IMG/VR virus record: IMGVR_UViG_3300041409_000417 | Span: 1-21,091 of that record | Strand: one strand, 5' to 3' | Source of the DNA: a virus | Length of the DNA stretch: 21,091 nucleotides | In this document: positions 13,397 through 20,467 of the stretch, in pieces | How positions within the stretch are numbered: position 1 is the first letter of the stretch | How the letters are laid out: each line of letters begins with the position of its first letter | Translations under genes and position numbers: made by a program | The notes under the pieces: generated by a model | What the model was told of the DNA's origin: nothing | What the model saw: only the letters and a program-made list of their open reading frames with translations | Databases searched by the model: none

Positions 13397-14569
13397 ATGA
13401 ACTATCGCGACACCGTAACAAAGCGCAACAAGCTCCTCCTGGATGCCCGCACCGCGATGCAGGCCGAGACCGTCGATGCCGAGACCCGCACCCGCGTCGA
13501 TCAGATGCTCACCGAGGCCAACGCCCTGAAGGCAGACATCGAGCGTATGGAAGCATCCGCCGAATCCGAGGAGCGTGCGCTCCCCACCAACACTCCTCCC
13601 CGTGGCTCGATCGAGACCACCGGCGCGAAGGATGATCGTTCGACCGAGGAGCGCAATCGCGCTGGCAACATCGCACTGCGCAACATGCTTCGCGGTCAGG
13701 CCTTCGAGCAGCGGGATCTCACCGTCGCCGCTAACGGTGGCGTGATGATCCCCGTCGCTGCCGTCGATCCCATCCAGGCCAAGAAGTCCGCTGGCTCCAT
13801 CATGGACATCGTCCGTCGCCTCCGCACCTCGACCGGCGAGGATGTGCGTCAGCCGCTCTGGGACGACACCAGCAATGGTTTCGTGCTCGACAGCTCGGCG
13901 CTGGCGACCACCGACCCCTCTGTCACCGGCGTGACGCTCAAGGTCGATGGCCTGCGCTCCAACCCCATCCTGCTCGACAACAAGCTCGTGCAGGACGTGA
14001 GCTACGACCTGCTCTCGGATGTGTACGCGGCCATCAAGCTGCGCTACACGCGCTCCGTATCGCAGTTCATCGTGCAGGGCAACGCAAGCAACTTCACGGC
14101 GCTCTCGGCTCCGTCCGCTCTGGTGACCGGCACGATCGGCGTGGTCAAGTATGCGGACCTCGTGGCTCTGCTGTCTGCCCTCGACCCGGCTTACACCTTC
14201 AACGCGGTGTGGTCCTTCTCCAACGCAACGCTGGGCGCAATCCTCAACGTCGTCGATGGCTCTGGCCGTCCGATCTTCCTCCCGTTCAACGACGGTGGAA
14301 CCTCCGGCTTCGTCGGCACGCTGTTCGGCTACCCCGTAAAGATCGACCAGTACGCACCGACGGTTGCGACCGCCAATCTGCCTATCCGCTTTGGTGACCA
14401 CAGCGCGGCCTACACGCTGCGTGAGGTGGACCCGGGCATCGTGATTAAGACGACCGACCAGCGCTACATCGAGCTTAACCGCCTCGGTGTTGTGGCGTTC
14501 GCTCGCGCGGGTGGTGCGCCGACCGTTGTGGCCGCCGCTCCCTCACTCGTCTCGCTCACCGTCAAGTAG
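13397..14569 (+). CDS. major capsid protein (HK97 fold)
   Basis: The protein has 390 residues. The first ~105 residues form a charged coiled-coil delta domain (scaffold), with KRNKLLLDARTAMQA and LTEANALKADIERMEAS, expected to be cut by the neighbouring protease. The HK97 fold follows, with AANGGVMIPVAAVDPI (112-127), a P-domain segment VRRLRTSTGEDVRQPLW, E-loop and spine regions, the conserved YDLLSDVYAAIKLRYTRSVS (~210-229), FNAVWSFSNATLGAI (273-287), GYPVKIDQYAP (~314-324) and IRFGDHSAAYTLREVDPGI. AAGGAAA 6 bases upstream gives a strong ribosome site. Codons look more GC-rich at third positions than in the early cassette, fitting high expression. It is preceded and followed by hairpins. 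Confidence 0.95.
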   Translation: MNYRDTVTKRNKLLLDARTAMQAETVDAETRTRVDQMLTEANALKADIERMEASAESEERALPTNTPPRGSIETTGAKDDRSTEERNRAGNIALRNMLRGQAFEQRDLTVAANGGVMIPVAAVDPIQAKKSAGSIMDIVRRLRTSTGEDVRQPLWDDTSNGFVLDSSALATTDPSVTGVTLKVDGLRSNPILLDNKLVQDVSYDLLSDVYAAIKLRYTRSVSQFIVQGNASNFTALSAPSALVTGTIGVVKYADLVALLSALDPAYTFNAVWSFSNATLGAILNVVDGSGRPIFLPFNDGGTSGFVGTLFGYPVKIDQYAPTVATANLPIRFGDHSAAYTLREVDPGIVIKTTDQRYIELNRLGVVAFARAGGAPTVVAAAPSLVSLTVK

Positions 14570-14583
14570 TCCTGCAGCATGGG

Positions 14584-14612
14584 GCGAGGCACCCTCACTC
14601 GGGGTGCCTCGC
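14584..14612 (+). terminator. post-capsid stem-loop, partial terminator or mRNA stabiliser
   Basis: A perfect 11-bp inverted repeat (GCGAGGCACCC and GGGTGCCTCGC) with a 7-base loop starts 15 bases after the capsid stop. No T-run follows (tgcatgcctc), so full intrinsic termination is doubtful. It probably lowers readthrough or protects the capsid mRNA 3' end, giving more capsid than tail mRNA. Confidence 0.6.
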
Positions 14613-14638
14613 TGCATGCCTCAACATCCCGAGCATCC

Positions 14639-15295
14639 ATGCCTCTCAGCTATCGCGAAACGTCGTCCCCGGCTGTCGAGCCCGTCAGCCTCGCACGCGC
14701 AAAGCTACATCTGCGCGTGGACTTCGACGATGACGATAGCTTGATTGCCTCCTACATCGCAGCCGCCCGCCAATACTCCGAACGCGTGATGCAGCGCAGC
14801 ATCTACGAGCGGACCATGCTCCTGACCCTCGACTACTTCCCGCTCGCGTCGGAGTGCGTCAACGGTGCCGACCAACTTGCGTATGTGAGCAGCTACATCC
14901 GCTCGCTCTCCATCATCGTGCCCAAGCCCGGGCTAGTCTCCGTCGAGTCGATCACGTACCTCGACAACACCAATGCTCCCGTGACGCTCCCCCCGTCCTC
15001 CTACGTCATCGACACTGTGAGCGAGCCAGGCCGCATCATGCCCGCTCCGGGCACATTCTGGCCCTATCAGAACCAATACCTCCCTGGGCAGGTACGGGTC
15101 ACCTACACGTCAGGCACCTACGGCGATGGCGTTGAGGTCGACACATGCCCCGCCACAATTAAGATGGCGATCCTCCTGCTCGTCGGGCACTGGTATGCGC
15201 ATCGTGAGGCTGTCACAGACAAGTCCATGACCAATCTTCCGCTCGCTGTGGACTCCCTCCTCGCGGGCGAAACGATCGAGAGTGTCTATGCCTAG
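14639..15295 (+). CDS. head-tail connector protein (HK97 gp6-like)
   Basis: A 218-residue protein of the phage connector family that sits beneath the portal and forms the first ring of the neck. The N-terminal pattern VSLARAKLHLRVDFDDDDSL (20-39) followed by ASYIAAARQYSERVMQRSIY (41-60) is diagnostic. Then come the variable beta insertion (VESITYLDNTNAPVTLPPSS), QVRVTYTSGTY (~156-166), and the terminal helix PATIKMAILLLVGHWYAHRE with LAVDSLLAGE. The start at 14639 lies after the post-capsid hairpin; an alternative in-frame ATG at 14579 would place the hairpin within the coding region and is less likely. No strong ribosome site is seen. The stop overlaps the next start. Confidence 0.9.
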   Translation: MPLSYRETSSPAVEPVSLARAKLHLRVDFDDDDSLIASYIAAARQYSERVMQRSIYERTMLLTLDYFPLASECVNGADQLAYVSSYIRSLSIIVPKPGLVSVESITYLDNTNAPVTLPPSSYVIDTVSEPGRIMPAPGTFWPYQNQYLPGQVRVTYTSGTYGDGVEVDTCPATIKMAILLLVGHWYAHREAVTDKSMTNLPLAVDSLLAGETIESVYA

Positions 15296-15626
15296 TGGAC
15301 TCGCCGCCGGTGAACTCAACCGCCGCATCTCGATCGAAGCTCCGTCCACCGCAACCGACTCCTACGGACAGCCTGCGCAGACCTGGATGACCCTGCTCAG
15401 CACTTGGGCATGTATCCGCGCAATCACCTCCAGAGAGGTCTACGCGCTCGGAGCTGGCTTCACCTCGCAGGTCTCCCACAAGATCGTCCTCCGCTTCACG
15501 CCTACGACCATCACCACCGCGATGCGCGTCGCCTACCGTGATCGCACCTTCGTCATCCAGGCCATCTCCGACCCCGATGAGGATCGCCGCGAGCTCAACC
15601 TGATCGTCCTGGAGCTGTCCAAATGA
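15288..15626 (+). CDS. head closure protein / head-tail adaptor
   Basis: A 112-residue protein of the phage head-tail joining family (SPP1 gp16 / HK97 gp7-like position), which closes the DNA channel after packaging. Family features are GELNRRISIE near the start (residues 7-16), DSYGQPAQTWMTLLSTWACI (24-43), SREVYALGAGFTSQVSHKIV, and the strand pair MRVAYRDRTFVIQAIS followed by DEDRRELNLIVLEL. The ATG at 15288 overlaps the connector stop. A GTG at 15282 in the same frame is an alternative that adds two residues. The gene ends with an ATGA overlap to the next gene, keeping the tight neck operon. Confidence 0.9.
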   Translation: MPSGLAAGELNRRISIEAPSTATDSYGQPAQTWMTLLSTWACIRAITSREVYALGAGFTSQVSHKIVLRFTPTTITTAMRVAYRDRTFVIQAISDPDEDRRELNLIVLELSK

Positions 15627-16015
15627 TCGAGTCCGGACTCCACGCGCTCATCACCGCCGACTCCCGTTTCGCAAAGCTTGCCTCGGACCGCCTCTATCCT
15701 CTATTGCTCCCCGAGGCCGCCGCGCTCCCCTCGGCAACGTACCAGCTCATCTCCTCTGTGCCGGAGTACACCAACGACGGCCCCACGCGAATGGTCAAGG
15801 CGCGTGTGCAGATCGATGTCTGGTCAGACTCATACGCGACCTGCAAGACGCTGACCGACGCGCTCCGCGTGCTCCTCGACGGCTTCACCGGCACACTGCC
15901 AAACGGCGTCGCTGTCTCCAACATCATCCGAGACAACTCCAGCGATTACATCGAGCCCGTCTCACGGCTCTATCGAGTGCAGACCGATTGGCTCGTGATC
16001 TACGACGAGCAGTAA
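15623..16015 (+). CDS. tail completion/terminator protein (DUF3168 type)
   Basis: A 130-residue protein that matches the DUF3168 family, placed at the tail end of the neck, where it caps the tail tube and joins it to the head. It shows IESGLHALITADSRFAKLAS at the N-terminus, YPLLLPEAAALPSATYQLIS (25-44), ARVQIDVWSDSYATCKTLTD (60-79) and ALRVLLDGFTG, then RLYRVQTDWLVIYDEQ at the end. The conserved QIDVWS strand and the following helix are the signature. ATG overlaps the previous stop (ATGA). The following 86-base gap before the tail tube gene holds a pyrimidine-rich stretch and a new ribosome site, so the tail tube gene is translated independently. Confidence 0.9.
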   Translation: MIESGLHALITADSRFAKLASDRLYPLLLPEAAALPSATYQLISSVPEYTNDGPTRMVKARVQIDVWSDSYATCKTLTDALRVLLDGFTGTLPNGVAVSNIIRDNSSDYIEPVSRLYRVQTDWLVIYDEQ

Positions 16016-16101
16016 CCCCCCGCTCCATCCTCCGCAATCCTCCGCACCACCCCAACCGCGCCCCCAGCGCGGCGATCCCACCTGCTCCACAAGGACCTCA
16101 C

Positions 16102-16542
16102 ATGGCAACAAAGTTCATCCTCGGCAAAGGCTCTACCTTCTCCATCTCCACGGATGGCACCCTTTTCACGCCCGTAAAGCAGTTGAAGACTGTCCAGTTC
16201 TCCGGCGGCAAGTCCGACCTCGAAGACGTCAGCAACATGGACAGTCCTGGTGCGTTCCGCGAGTTTGCGCCCACGCTGCTCGACGCAGGTCAGGCAGCCG
16301 TCAACGGTGTCTTCAACCCCGGCGACCCGGGCCAACTCGCATTCAACGCGGCGTTCGTAGCGCAGACGCTTGTCCATTGCAAGCTTCAGTTCGCGCCCGC
16401 CGCAGGCGACAGCACCGGCTTCCTCCGGACCTTCGCTGGCTACGTCACGGAGAACAACTTGGACGCGCAGTTCGACAAGAGCTCGACCTTAGCCGCCACC
16501 GTCAAGATCACCGGCCCCATCACCGACACCCCAGGCAGCTAA
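16102..16542 (+). CDS. major tail tube protein
   Basis: A 146-residue protein expected to form the stacked hexameric rings of the non-contractile tail. Features typical of small siphovirus tube proteins are the N-terminal KFILGKGSTFSISTDG, then KQLKTVQFSGGKSDLEDVSN (27-46), with a conserved DLEDVSNMDSPG turn, the loop REFAPTLLDAGQAAVNGVFN, and the final strands FAGYVTENNLDAQFDKSSTL and AATVKITG. The start is fixed by AAGGA 7 bases before ATG 16102. A longer frame from 15988 overlaps the previous gene and is rejected. It lies directly before the tail assembly chaperone, the usual order. Confidence 0.9.
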   Translation: MATKFILGKGSTFSISTDGTLFTPVKQLKTVQFSGGKSDLEDVSNMDSPGAFREFAPTLLDAGQAAVNGVFNPGDPGQLAFNAAFVAQTLVHCKLQFAPAAGDSTGFLRTFAGYVTENNLDAQFDKSSTLAATVKITGPITDTPGS

Positions 16543-16555
16543 GGACTAACCGCAC

Positions 16556-16930
16556 ATGGAAGCCACAGTAGCGGGGCAGCCCGGGCTCGACCCGACGCTG
16601 CCCAACGTTTCACTCATCCTCGGCGGAGTTGAACGACATCTCGTGTTCGACTTCAACGCGATCGTGCTCGCCGAGAAACACACAGGCGTCAATCTCCTGA
16701 AGGCGATCGTCGCCGAAGTCGATGCGACCAACCTCCGCGCTCTGCTCTGGTCGGCGCTCGTAAGAGAGAACCCAAAGCTCACGCTGGATGAGGTCGGCAC
16801 CTGGATCTCGATGCGCAATGCAGGGGTCATCCGACAGGCGCTCGTCACCGCATGGTTTGGCTCCATTGAAGAGCCGACAGAAGGCGATGGAACACAGGGG
16901 GAAGCACAGGCTCAGACGACAACGGTCTGA
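16556..16930 (+). CDS. tail assembly chaperone, short form (gpG-like)
   Basis: This 124-residue protein occupies the place of lambda gpG, a chaperone that coats the tape measure before tube assembly. The fold shows a small beta N-terminal part (VSLILGGVERHLVFDFNAIV) and helices (EKHTGVNLLKAIVAEV, LRALLWSALVREN, LTLDEVGTWISM), as seen in this family, including the short acidic/Gln-rich tail EEPTEGDGTQGEAQAQTTTV. The ribosome site AAGGA overlaps the tail-tube stop. The reading frame ends at TGA 16928-16930, but a -1 frame is open from 16870 to 17283 and encodes the T-like extension. Confidence 0.85.
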   Translation: MEATVAGQPGLDPTLPNVSLILGGVERHLVFDFNAIVLAEKHTGVNLLKAIVAEVDATNLRALLWSALVRENPKLTLDEVGTWISMRNAGVIRQALVTAWFGSIEEPTEGDGTQGEAQAQTTTV

Positions 16931-17283
16931 GCCTTTCCCATTTCTGGTCGCGTGCTCGCTATGACCTGCGCCTATCCGACGCAGAGTTTTATGCGCTCAC
17001 GCCGCGCCAGTTTTCGCTGCTGGCCGCGCGGTACGCGCAAGAACTCCAGCATCGCGAGATGTGCGCTGCATTCACGACAGCAGCAGTCATCAACCACTCC
17101 ATAAATCCGCCCGAGAAGGCAGTGACGCCGCTGGACTTCATGCCGAATCACCGGGCACACGAACGCGAACCCGAGTTGACCGACGACGAAATCGAGGAGC
17201 GCAGCGATTACCAAGTGCGCGTCCTGAACATGGCAGCAAAGCTCAAAGCGCAACAGAGGCCCAACGCACCCGATGGACAATGA
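16556..17283 (+). CDS. tail assembly chaperone, long form by probable -1 frameshift (gpGT-like)
   Basis: In the -1 frame relative to the short form, translation is open from 16870 through 17283 and carries LSLSHFWSRARYDLRLSDAE, then FYALTPRQFSLLAARYAQEL and TAAVINHSINPP. This looks like the T domain of a GT chaperone and has no good start of its own; the only in-frame ATG is at 17059, inside the conserved part. A G-rich run GGGGGAA (16897-16903) lies where a slip from GGG to GGG joins the frames (...GTQG|GSTGSDD...), giving about 242 residues. The heptamer is not the exact lambda site. The long form would bind tape measure and tube protein together. Frame arrangement is seen directly; the exact slip point is inferred. 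Confidence 0.75.
16897..16903 (+). promoter_or_regulatory. candidate slippery site GGGGGAA for -1 frameshift
   Basis: In the zero frame the codons are CAG GGG GAA. The P-site glycine tRNA can slip back one base onto another GGG without mismatch; the A-site pairing would be imperfect. It is the only plausible slip site in the 60-base window where both frames are open (16870-16930). Confidence 0.55.
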
Positions 17284-17725
17284 ATTTGCCAACCTCATCG
17301 CCAAGATGGACGGCGTGAAGGGCGAGCAGCTCAAGAAGGCGCAACGCAAAGCCCTCAGAGCAGTCGGCGATATCGTCAAGACGGCCATCGTCGAGCATGC
17401 GCCTGAGAGAGTTTCGGATACGCCGTCGGGGACGGCCCTGGCTCCCGGTGCGCTCAAAGCCGACATTCGCGCCCGCGTACACATTGCCGCCGACGAGAAG
17501 ATGGCCACCGACACATCGCGCGTGACGATCGGACCCGGCAAAGCCACCGCGCATGTTGCCCGTTGGGTCGAAAACGGACACGCCAACTCGAAGGCGGTGA
17601 AGGGTGCGAAGAACACCCCTGCCCATCCCTTCATCCGCCCCGCCGCAGATGCGGTAAAGCAAACAACGATCGACGAGTACGAAGCGATCATGACCGCAGA
17701 AATACAGAAGGTAATGAATGCCTAG
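17273..17725 (+). CDS. HK97 gp10-like protein (head-tail joining family)
   Basis: A 150-residue member of the HK97 gp10 family. It shows the family pattern with KKAQRKALRAVGDIVKTAIV (residues 21-40), EHAPER, SGTALAPGALKADIRARVHI (51-70), then VARWVENGHAN (94-105) and AHPFIRPAADAV (116-127). Members act at the head-tail joint or as tail terminators and are usually encoded between the head-closure and DUF3168 genes. Here the gene lies after the tail chaperone and before the tape measure, an unusual position that may reflect rearrangement or a distinct role. Its start overlaps the chaperone long form by 11 bases, and its stop overlaps the tape measure start, so it is part of the same translated block. 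Confidence 0.85.
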   Translation: MDNEFANLIAKMDGVKGEQLKKAQRKALRAVGDIVKTAIVEHAPERVSDTPSGTALAPGALKADIRARVHIAADEKMATDTSRVTIGPGKATAHVARWVENGHANSKAVKGAKNTPAHPFIRPAADAVKQTTIDEYEAIMTAEIQKVMNA

Positions 17726-20402
17726 TTCGGTAAATGTGGTGTTCAACGCCGACACCGGTCAGTACGTCGCGAACGTCGACAAGGGTTCCGCCGCTGTAGT
17801 CCGCTCCGCCGAGGCCGTCGCCAAAGCAAAGAACGAAATCACCGCGTCCTTCAAGATGCAGATCGAGGCCGCGAAGCAAGTCGGCGCGTCGCATCAGGAG
17901 CTCGAAGCGATCCAACGCCGCGCGGCCACGATGATGGCCAACGTATCCGAGGGAAACGCGACGCGCGTCGTCAACGCTCTCGATCGCATCGCGACGAAGA
18001 GCAAGCGGGTCGCAGCCGAGCTCGGCAACCTTAAGATCGCAGCGCCTCTCCCCGGCGGCTCTGGTCATCAAGTCTCCGACCGCATGGCCGCGAGTGCCAC
18101 TGTGCGCGGCCTGGAGACCGGCAACCCAGGTATTCGCTCCGTCGAGAATTTCATCACCACCATTCCCGGTGCTGCTGCCGCGATGCAGTCTCTGTTCCCG
18201 ATCATCGGCGCTGCGGGTCTCGCTGGCCTTCTCGTTGACATGGGAATCGCGGGATACGAGGCGTTCGAGAAGGTGCGTAAAGCAGCGGAGGTCACGCGCG
18301 ACTCCTTCGGCGCCCTCCACGACAAGTCGATGGTCTTCATCGATGACAAGGAAATTGAAAACCAGAAGATTCAGGACCAGATAAACAAGATTTCCGGGAA
18401 GCCGAACAACGGAATTGCTGTCGCTTTGCTGGAAGCAAAGAAAATGGCCGACCAGTTCCTGGTGTCGCTCCAGGCCGATCGCAAGGAAATTGAAGGCATC
18501 TTCAAGGAGCACGACACCGGCACGTTCGGTGCGGCTCTGTCATTCTTCGGCATCGGGACACATAGCACCAAGACCCAAGAGAAAGAGATTGGTGAGGATT
18601 ACGCGAAACTCCTGCGTGCCACACGTGCCGCGAAGGAACAGTACACGAATGACCTCAAAGCTGCGCCCGATGATGCCGCGCGTGAAGGCGTTACCCAGGC
18701 CTACAACGCGAAGACGACTCAGCTCATCGACTCGCAGATTGCAACCTACAAGAAAGAAATCAAGCGGCTCAAAGACAACACCTTTGGCATCAATGGGATC
18801 AGCAATGACCCGTCAGGTCAGATTGCTAACCTCGAAGGCGTCATCGACGTGCTTGCGAATCGTAAGTCCGCAACGCTGATTGACGAGAGCATCTACAGCG
18901 GGAACAAGAAGCTCGGTGGTCTGAAGCAGAACAAAGAAGATGACGAGGCCGCGCGTAAGGCTGCTGAGAAGCAGCGCGAACAGTGGGACATCGAACATGA
19001 TCTCTGGGAGCAGGCCGCGCAGCGGTCTACAGCCGATGAAGTTGCGTTCTGGACGGGCAAGGTCAACGCTGTTGGCGTCGGTTCGCTGAACTACAAGACC
19101 GCGCTCGACACGCAGACCGAGGCCATCCGCACCCAGCGCACAAAGGACGCCGAGGCCGCGAAGCAATCGGCTGCCAAGGCTCTGAAGGACCAGCGCGAGG
19201 CATGGGATGTCGACCACGACGCATGGACACAGGCCGGTCATCGCACCGCCGCTGACGAGGCTGATTACTGGGGCATTCGCACCCTCGAAGCAGAAACTGG
19301 CTCCGAGAATTATAAGGCCGCATACGACAAGATGACCGCAGCGCTCCTGGCCGCACAACGTGCCGAGGAGGAGGCTTCCCGGACTCGCAACAAAGCGATC
19401 GAGCAGCAGAACACCCAGCGTGCCGCCCTGGCTCAGGCCTCGCTCGCGATCCAGGAGCAGACCGGCCAGATTTCGCGTCACGATGCTGCGCTGCAATTGG
19501 CGAGCATCCACGCCGAACTCTACCGGCAGCAATTGGCCGCGCTCCAGAACGAACTGCGCAACCAGAAGGCCATCGATCCCAACTCTGCGGCGTCAATCAA
19601 CGCGCAGGGCGCGATCGACAAGGCCGCTGCGGACCGCAAGGTGCAGGTCATGCAGGACGCGGCGAACGCCGCCGCGACTACATGGCAGGGTGCGCTCAAG
19701 AACGCCAACGCCGTCTGGGTGCAGGACGCGCAGGACTCCGCAAAGCAGGTCACTCAGTTGTTCGAGCAGGCGATCAATGGTCTGAACGATAACCTCGCGA
19801 ACCTCATGGTTGGAGACAAGAGCAACTTCGCGGGCATGTTCAAAGGCATCGGCAAGACGCTTGCGAATGACTCGCTCAAGCGGCTAGAAGCGCCTGTGCT
19901 CGGCGCTCTCGGCATGGGTAAGGCCGATGGCTCCACGAATAATCCGTTCTACGTCAAGATCGTGAACGGCATCGGTGGCAACGCTGGCGCTGGCTGGCTG
20001 TCAGGCTTGCTCGGCGGCGGCTCTGGTGACGATTCGGGTGATAGCTCGTCCGGCGGCAAGTCTTCGGGCGGCGGGTTCCTCAGCACCGTAGGTAGTTTCA
20101 TCGGCTCGATGTTCGGCGGTCACTTCGCTCTTGGTGGAAACGTTCAGGCCGGTGTGCCGATCGATGTCGGCGAGATGGGACGCGAGACCTTTGTTCCGCA
20201 GACCAACGGCACCATCGTTCCGCATAACAAGCTCGGCGGCAGTGTGGCTTACTACACGGTCAACGTCGCCAACGGCGTCACGCCAGAGCAGATGCGGATG
20301 CACATGAACGATGCGCTCCGTGAGTTCCACCCCGTCGTCATCGGCGATTCGATCAAGGCCAACCGCGCATACCAACAGCGCAACCCCTCCTCCGCACGAT
20401 AG
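17718..20402 (+). CDS. tail tape measure protein
   Basis: An 894-residue protein that sets tail length and is ejected ahead of the DNA. The N-terminal part (1-110) is helical and charged. Residues ~152-178 are hydrophobic (SLFPIIGAAGLAGLLVDMGI), as is usual for a membrane-inserting segment. The middle is an extended coiled coil with two ~50-residue imperfect repeats starting near residues 420 and 493 (REQWDIEHDLWEQA and REAWDVDHDAWTQA). A Gly/Ser-rich linker lies at ~757-805. The C-terminus carries the lambda-type ending ALGGNVQAGVPIDVGEMGRE with FVPQTNGTIVPHN. At about 1.5 angstrom per residue the tail would be near 130 nm, a family rule of thumb. It overlaps the previous gene and is followed by a hairpin. 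Confidence 0.95.
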   Translation: MPSSVNVVFNADTGQYVANVDKGSAAVVRSAEAVAKAKNEITASFKMQIEAAKQVGASHQELEAIQRRAATMMANVSEGNATRVVNALDRIATKSKRVAAELGNLKIAAPLPGGSGHQVSDRMAASATVRGLETGNPGIRSVENFITTIPGAAAAMQSLFPIIGAAGLAGLLVDMGIAGYEAFEKVRKAAEVTRDSFGALHDKSMVFIDDKEIENQKIQDQINKISGKPNNGIAVALLEAKKMADQFLVSLQADRKEIEGIFKEHDTGTFGAALSFFGIGTHSTKTQEKEIGEDYAKLLRATRAAKEQYTNDLKAAPDDAAREGVTQAYNAKTTQLIDSQIATYKKEIKRLKDNTFGINGISNDPSGQIANLEGVIDVLANRKSATLIDESIYSGNKKLGGLKQNKEDDEAARKAAEKQREQWDIEHDLWEQAAQRSTADEVAFWTGKVNAVGVGSLNYKTALDTQTEAIRTQRTKDAEAAKQSAAKALKDQREAWDVDHDAWTQAGHRTAADEADYWGIRTLEAETGSENYKAAYDKMTAALLAAQRAEEEASRTRNKAIEQQNTQRAALAQASLAIQEQTGQISRHDAALQLASIHAELYRQQLAALQNELRNQKAIDPNSAASINAQGAIDKAAADRKVQVMQDAANAAATTWQGALKNANAVWVQDAQDSAKQVTQLFEQAINGLNDNLANLMVGDKSNFAGMFKGIGKTLANDSLKRLEAPVLGALGMGKADGSTNNPFYVKIVNGIGGNAGAGWLSGLLGGGSGDDSGDSSSGGKSSGGGFLSTVGSFIGSMFGGHFALGGNVQAGVPIDVGEMGRETFVPQTNGTIVPHNKLGGSVAYYTVNVANGVTPEQMRMHMNDALREFHPVVIGDSIKANRAYQQRNPSSAR

Positions 20403-20422
20403 CTCACACTTCAACCCAATCA

Positions 20423-20446
20423 AAGCCCCTGCTCACGCGGGGGCTT
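20423..20446 (+). terminator. stem-loop after the tape measure gene
   Basis: AAGCCCCTGC and GCGGGGGCTT form a 10-bp stem (one G-T pair) around TCAC, 20 bases after the tape measure stop. The following bases (cggattt) contain only a short T-run, so it is a weak terminator or processing site. It separates the tape measure from the tail-fibre gene, which has its own AAGG ribosome site. Confidence 0.6.
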
Positions 20447-20467
20447 CGGATTTAAGGCTCCCCACTC

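Noticed and set aside
13310-14401. A 363-codon open frame on the minus strand opposite the capsid gene
   Set aside because: It is a by-product of GC-rich third positions in the capsid gene, which is a clear HK97-fold protein. The antisense product is low-complexity (Gly/Arg/Val/Glu-rich) with no family resemblance.
16972-17755. Minus-strand open frames opposite the chaperone and gp10-like genes
   Set aside because: The plus-strand frames have recognisable families and overlapping starts. The minus frames look accidental.
17688-18512. Long minus-strand open frame opposite the tape measure
   Set aside because: It is antisense to a clear tape measure gene, and its composition is skewed toward Leu/Arg/Gly/Val. 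It has no ribosome site or family features.
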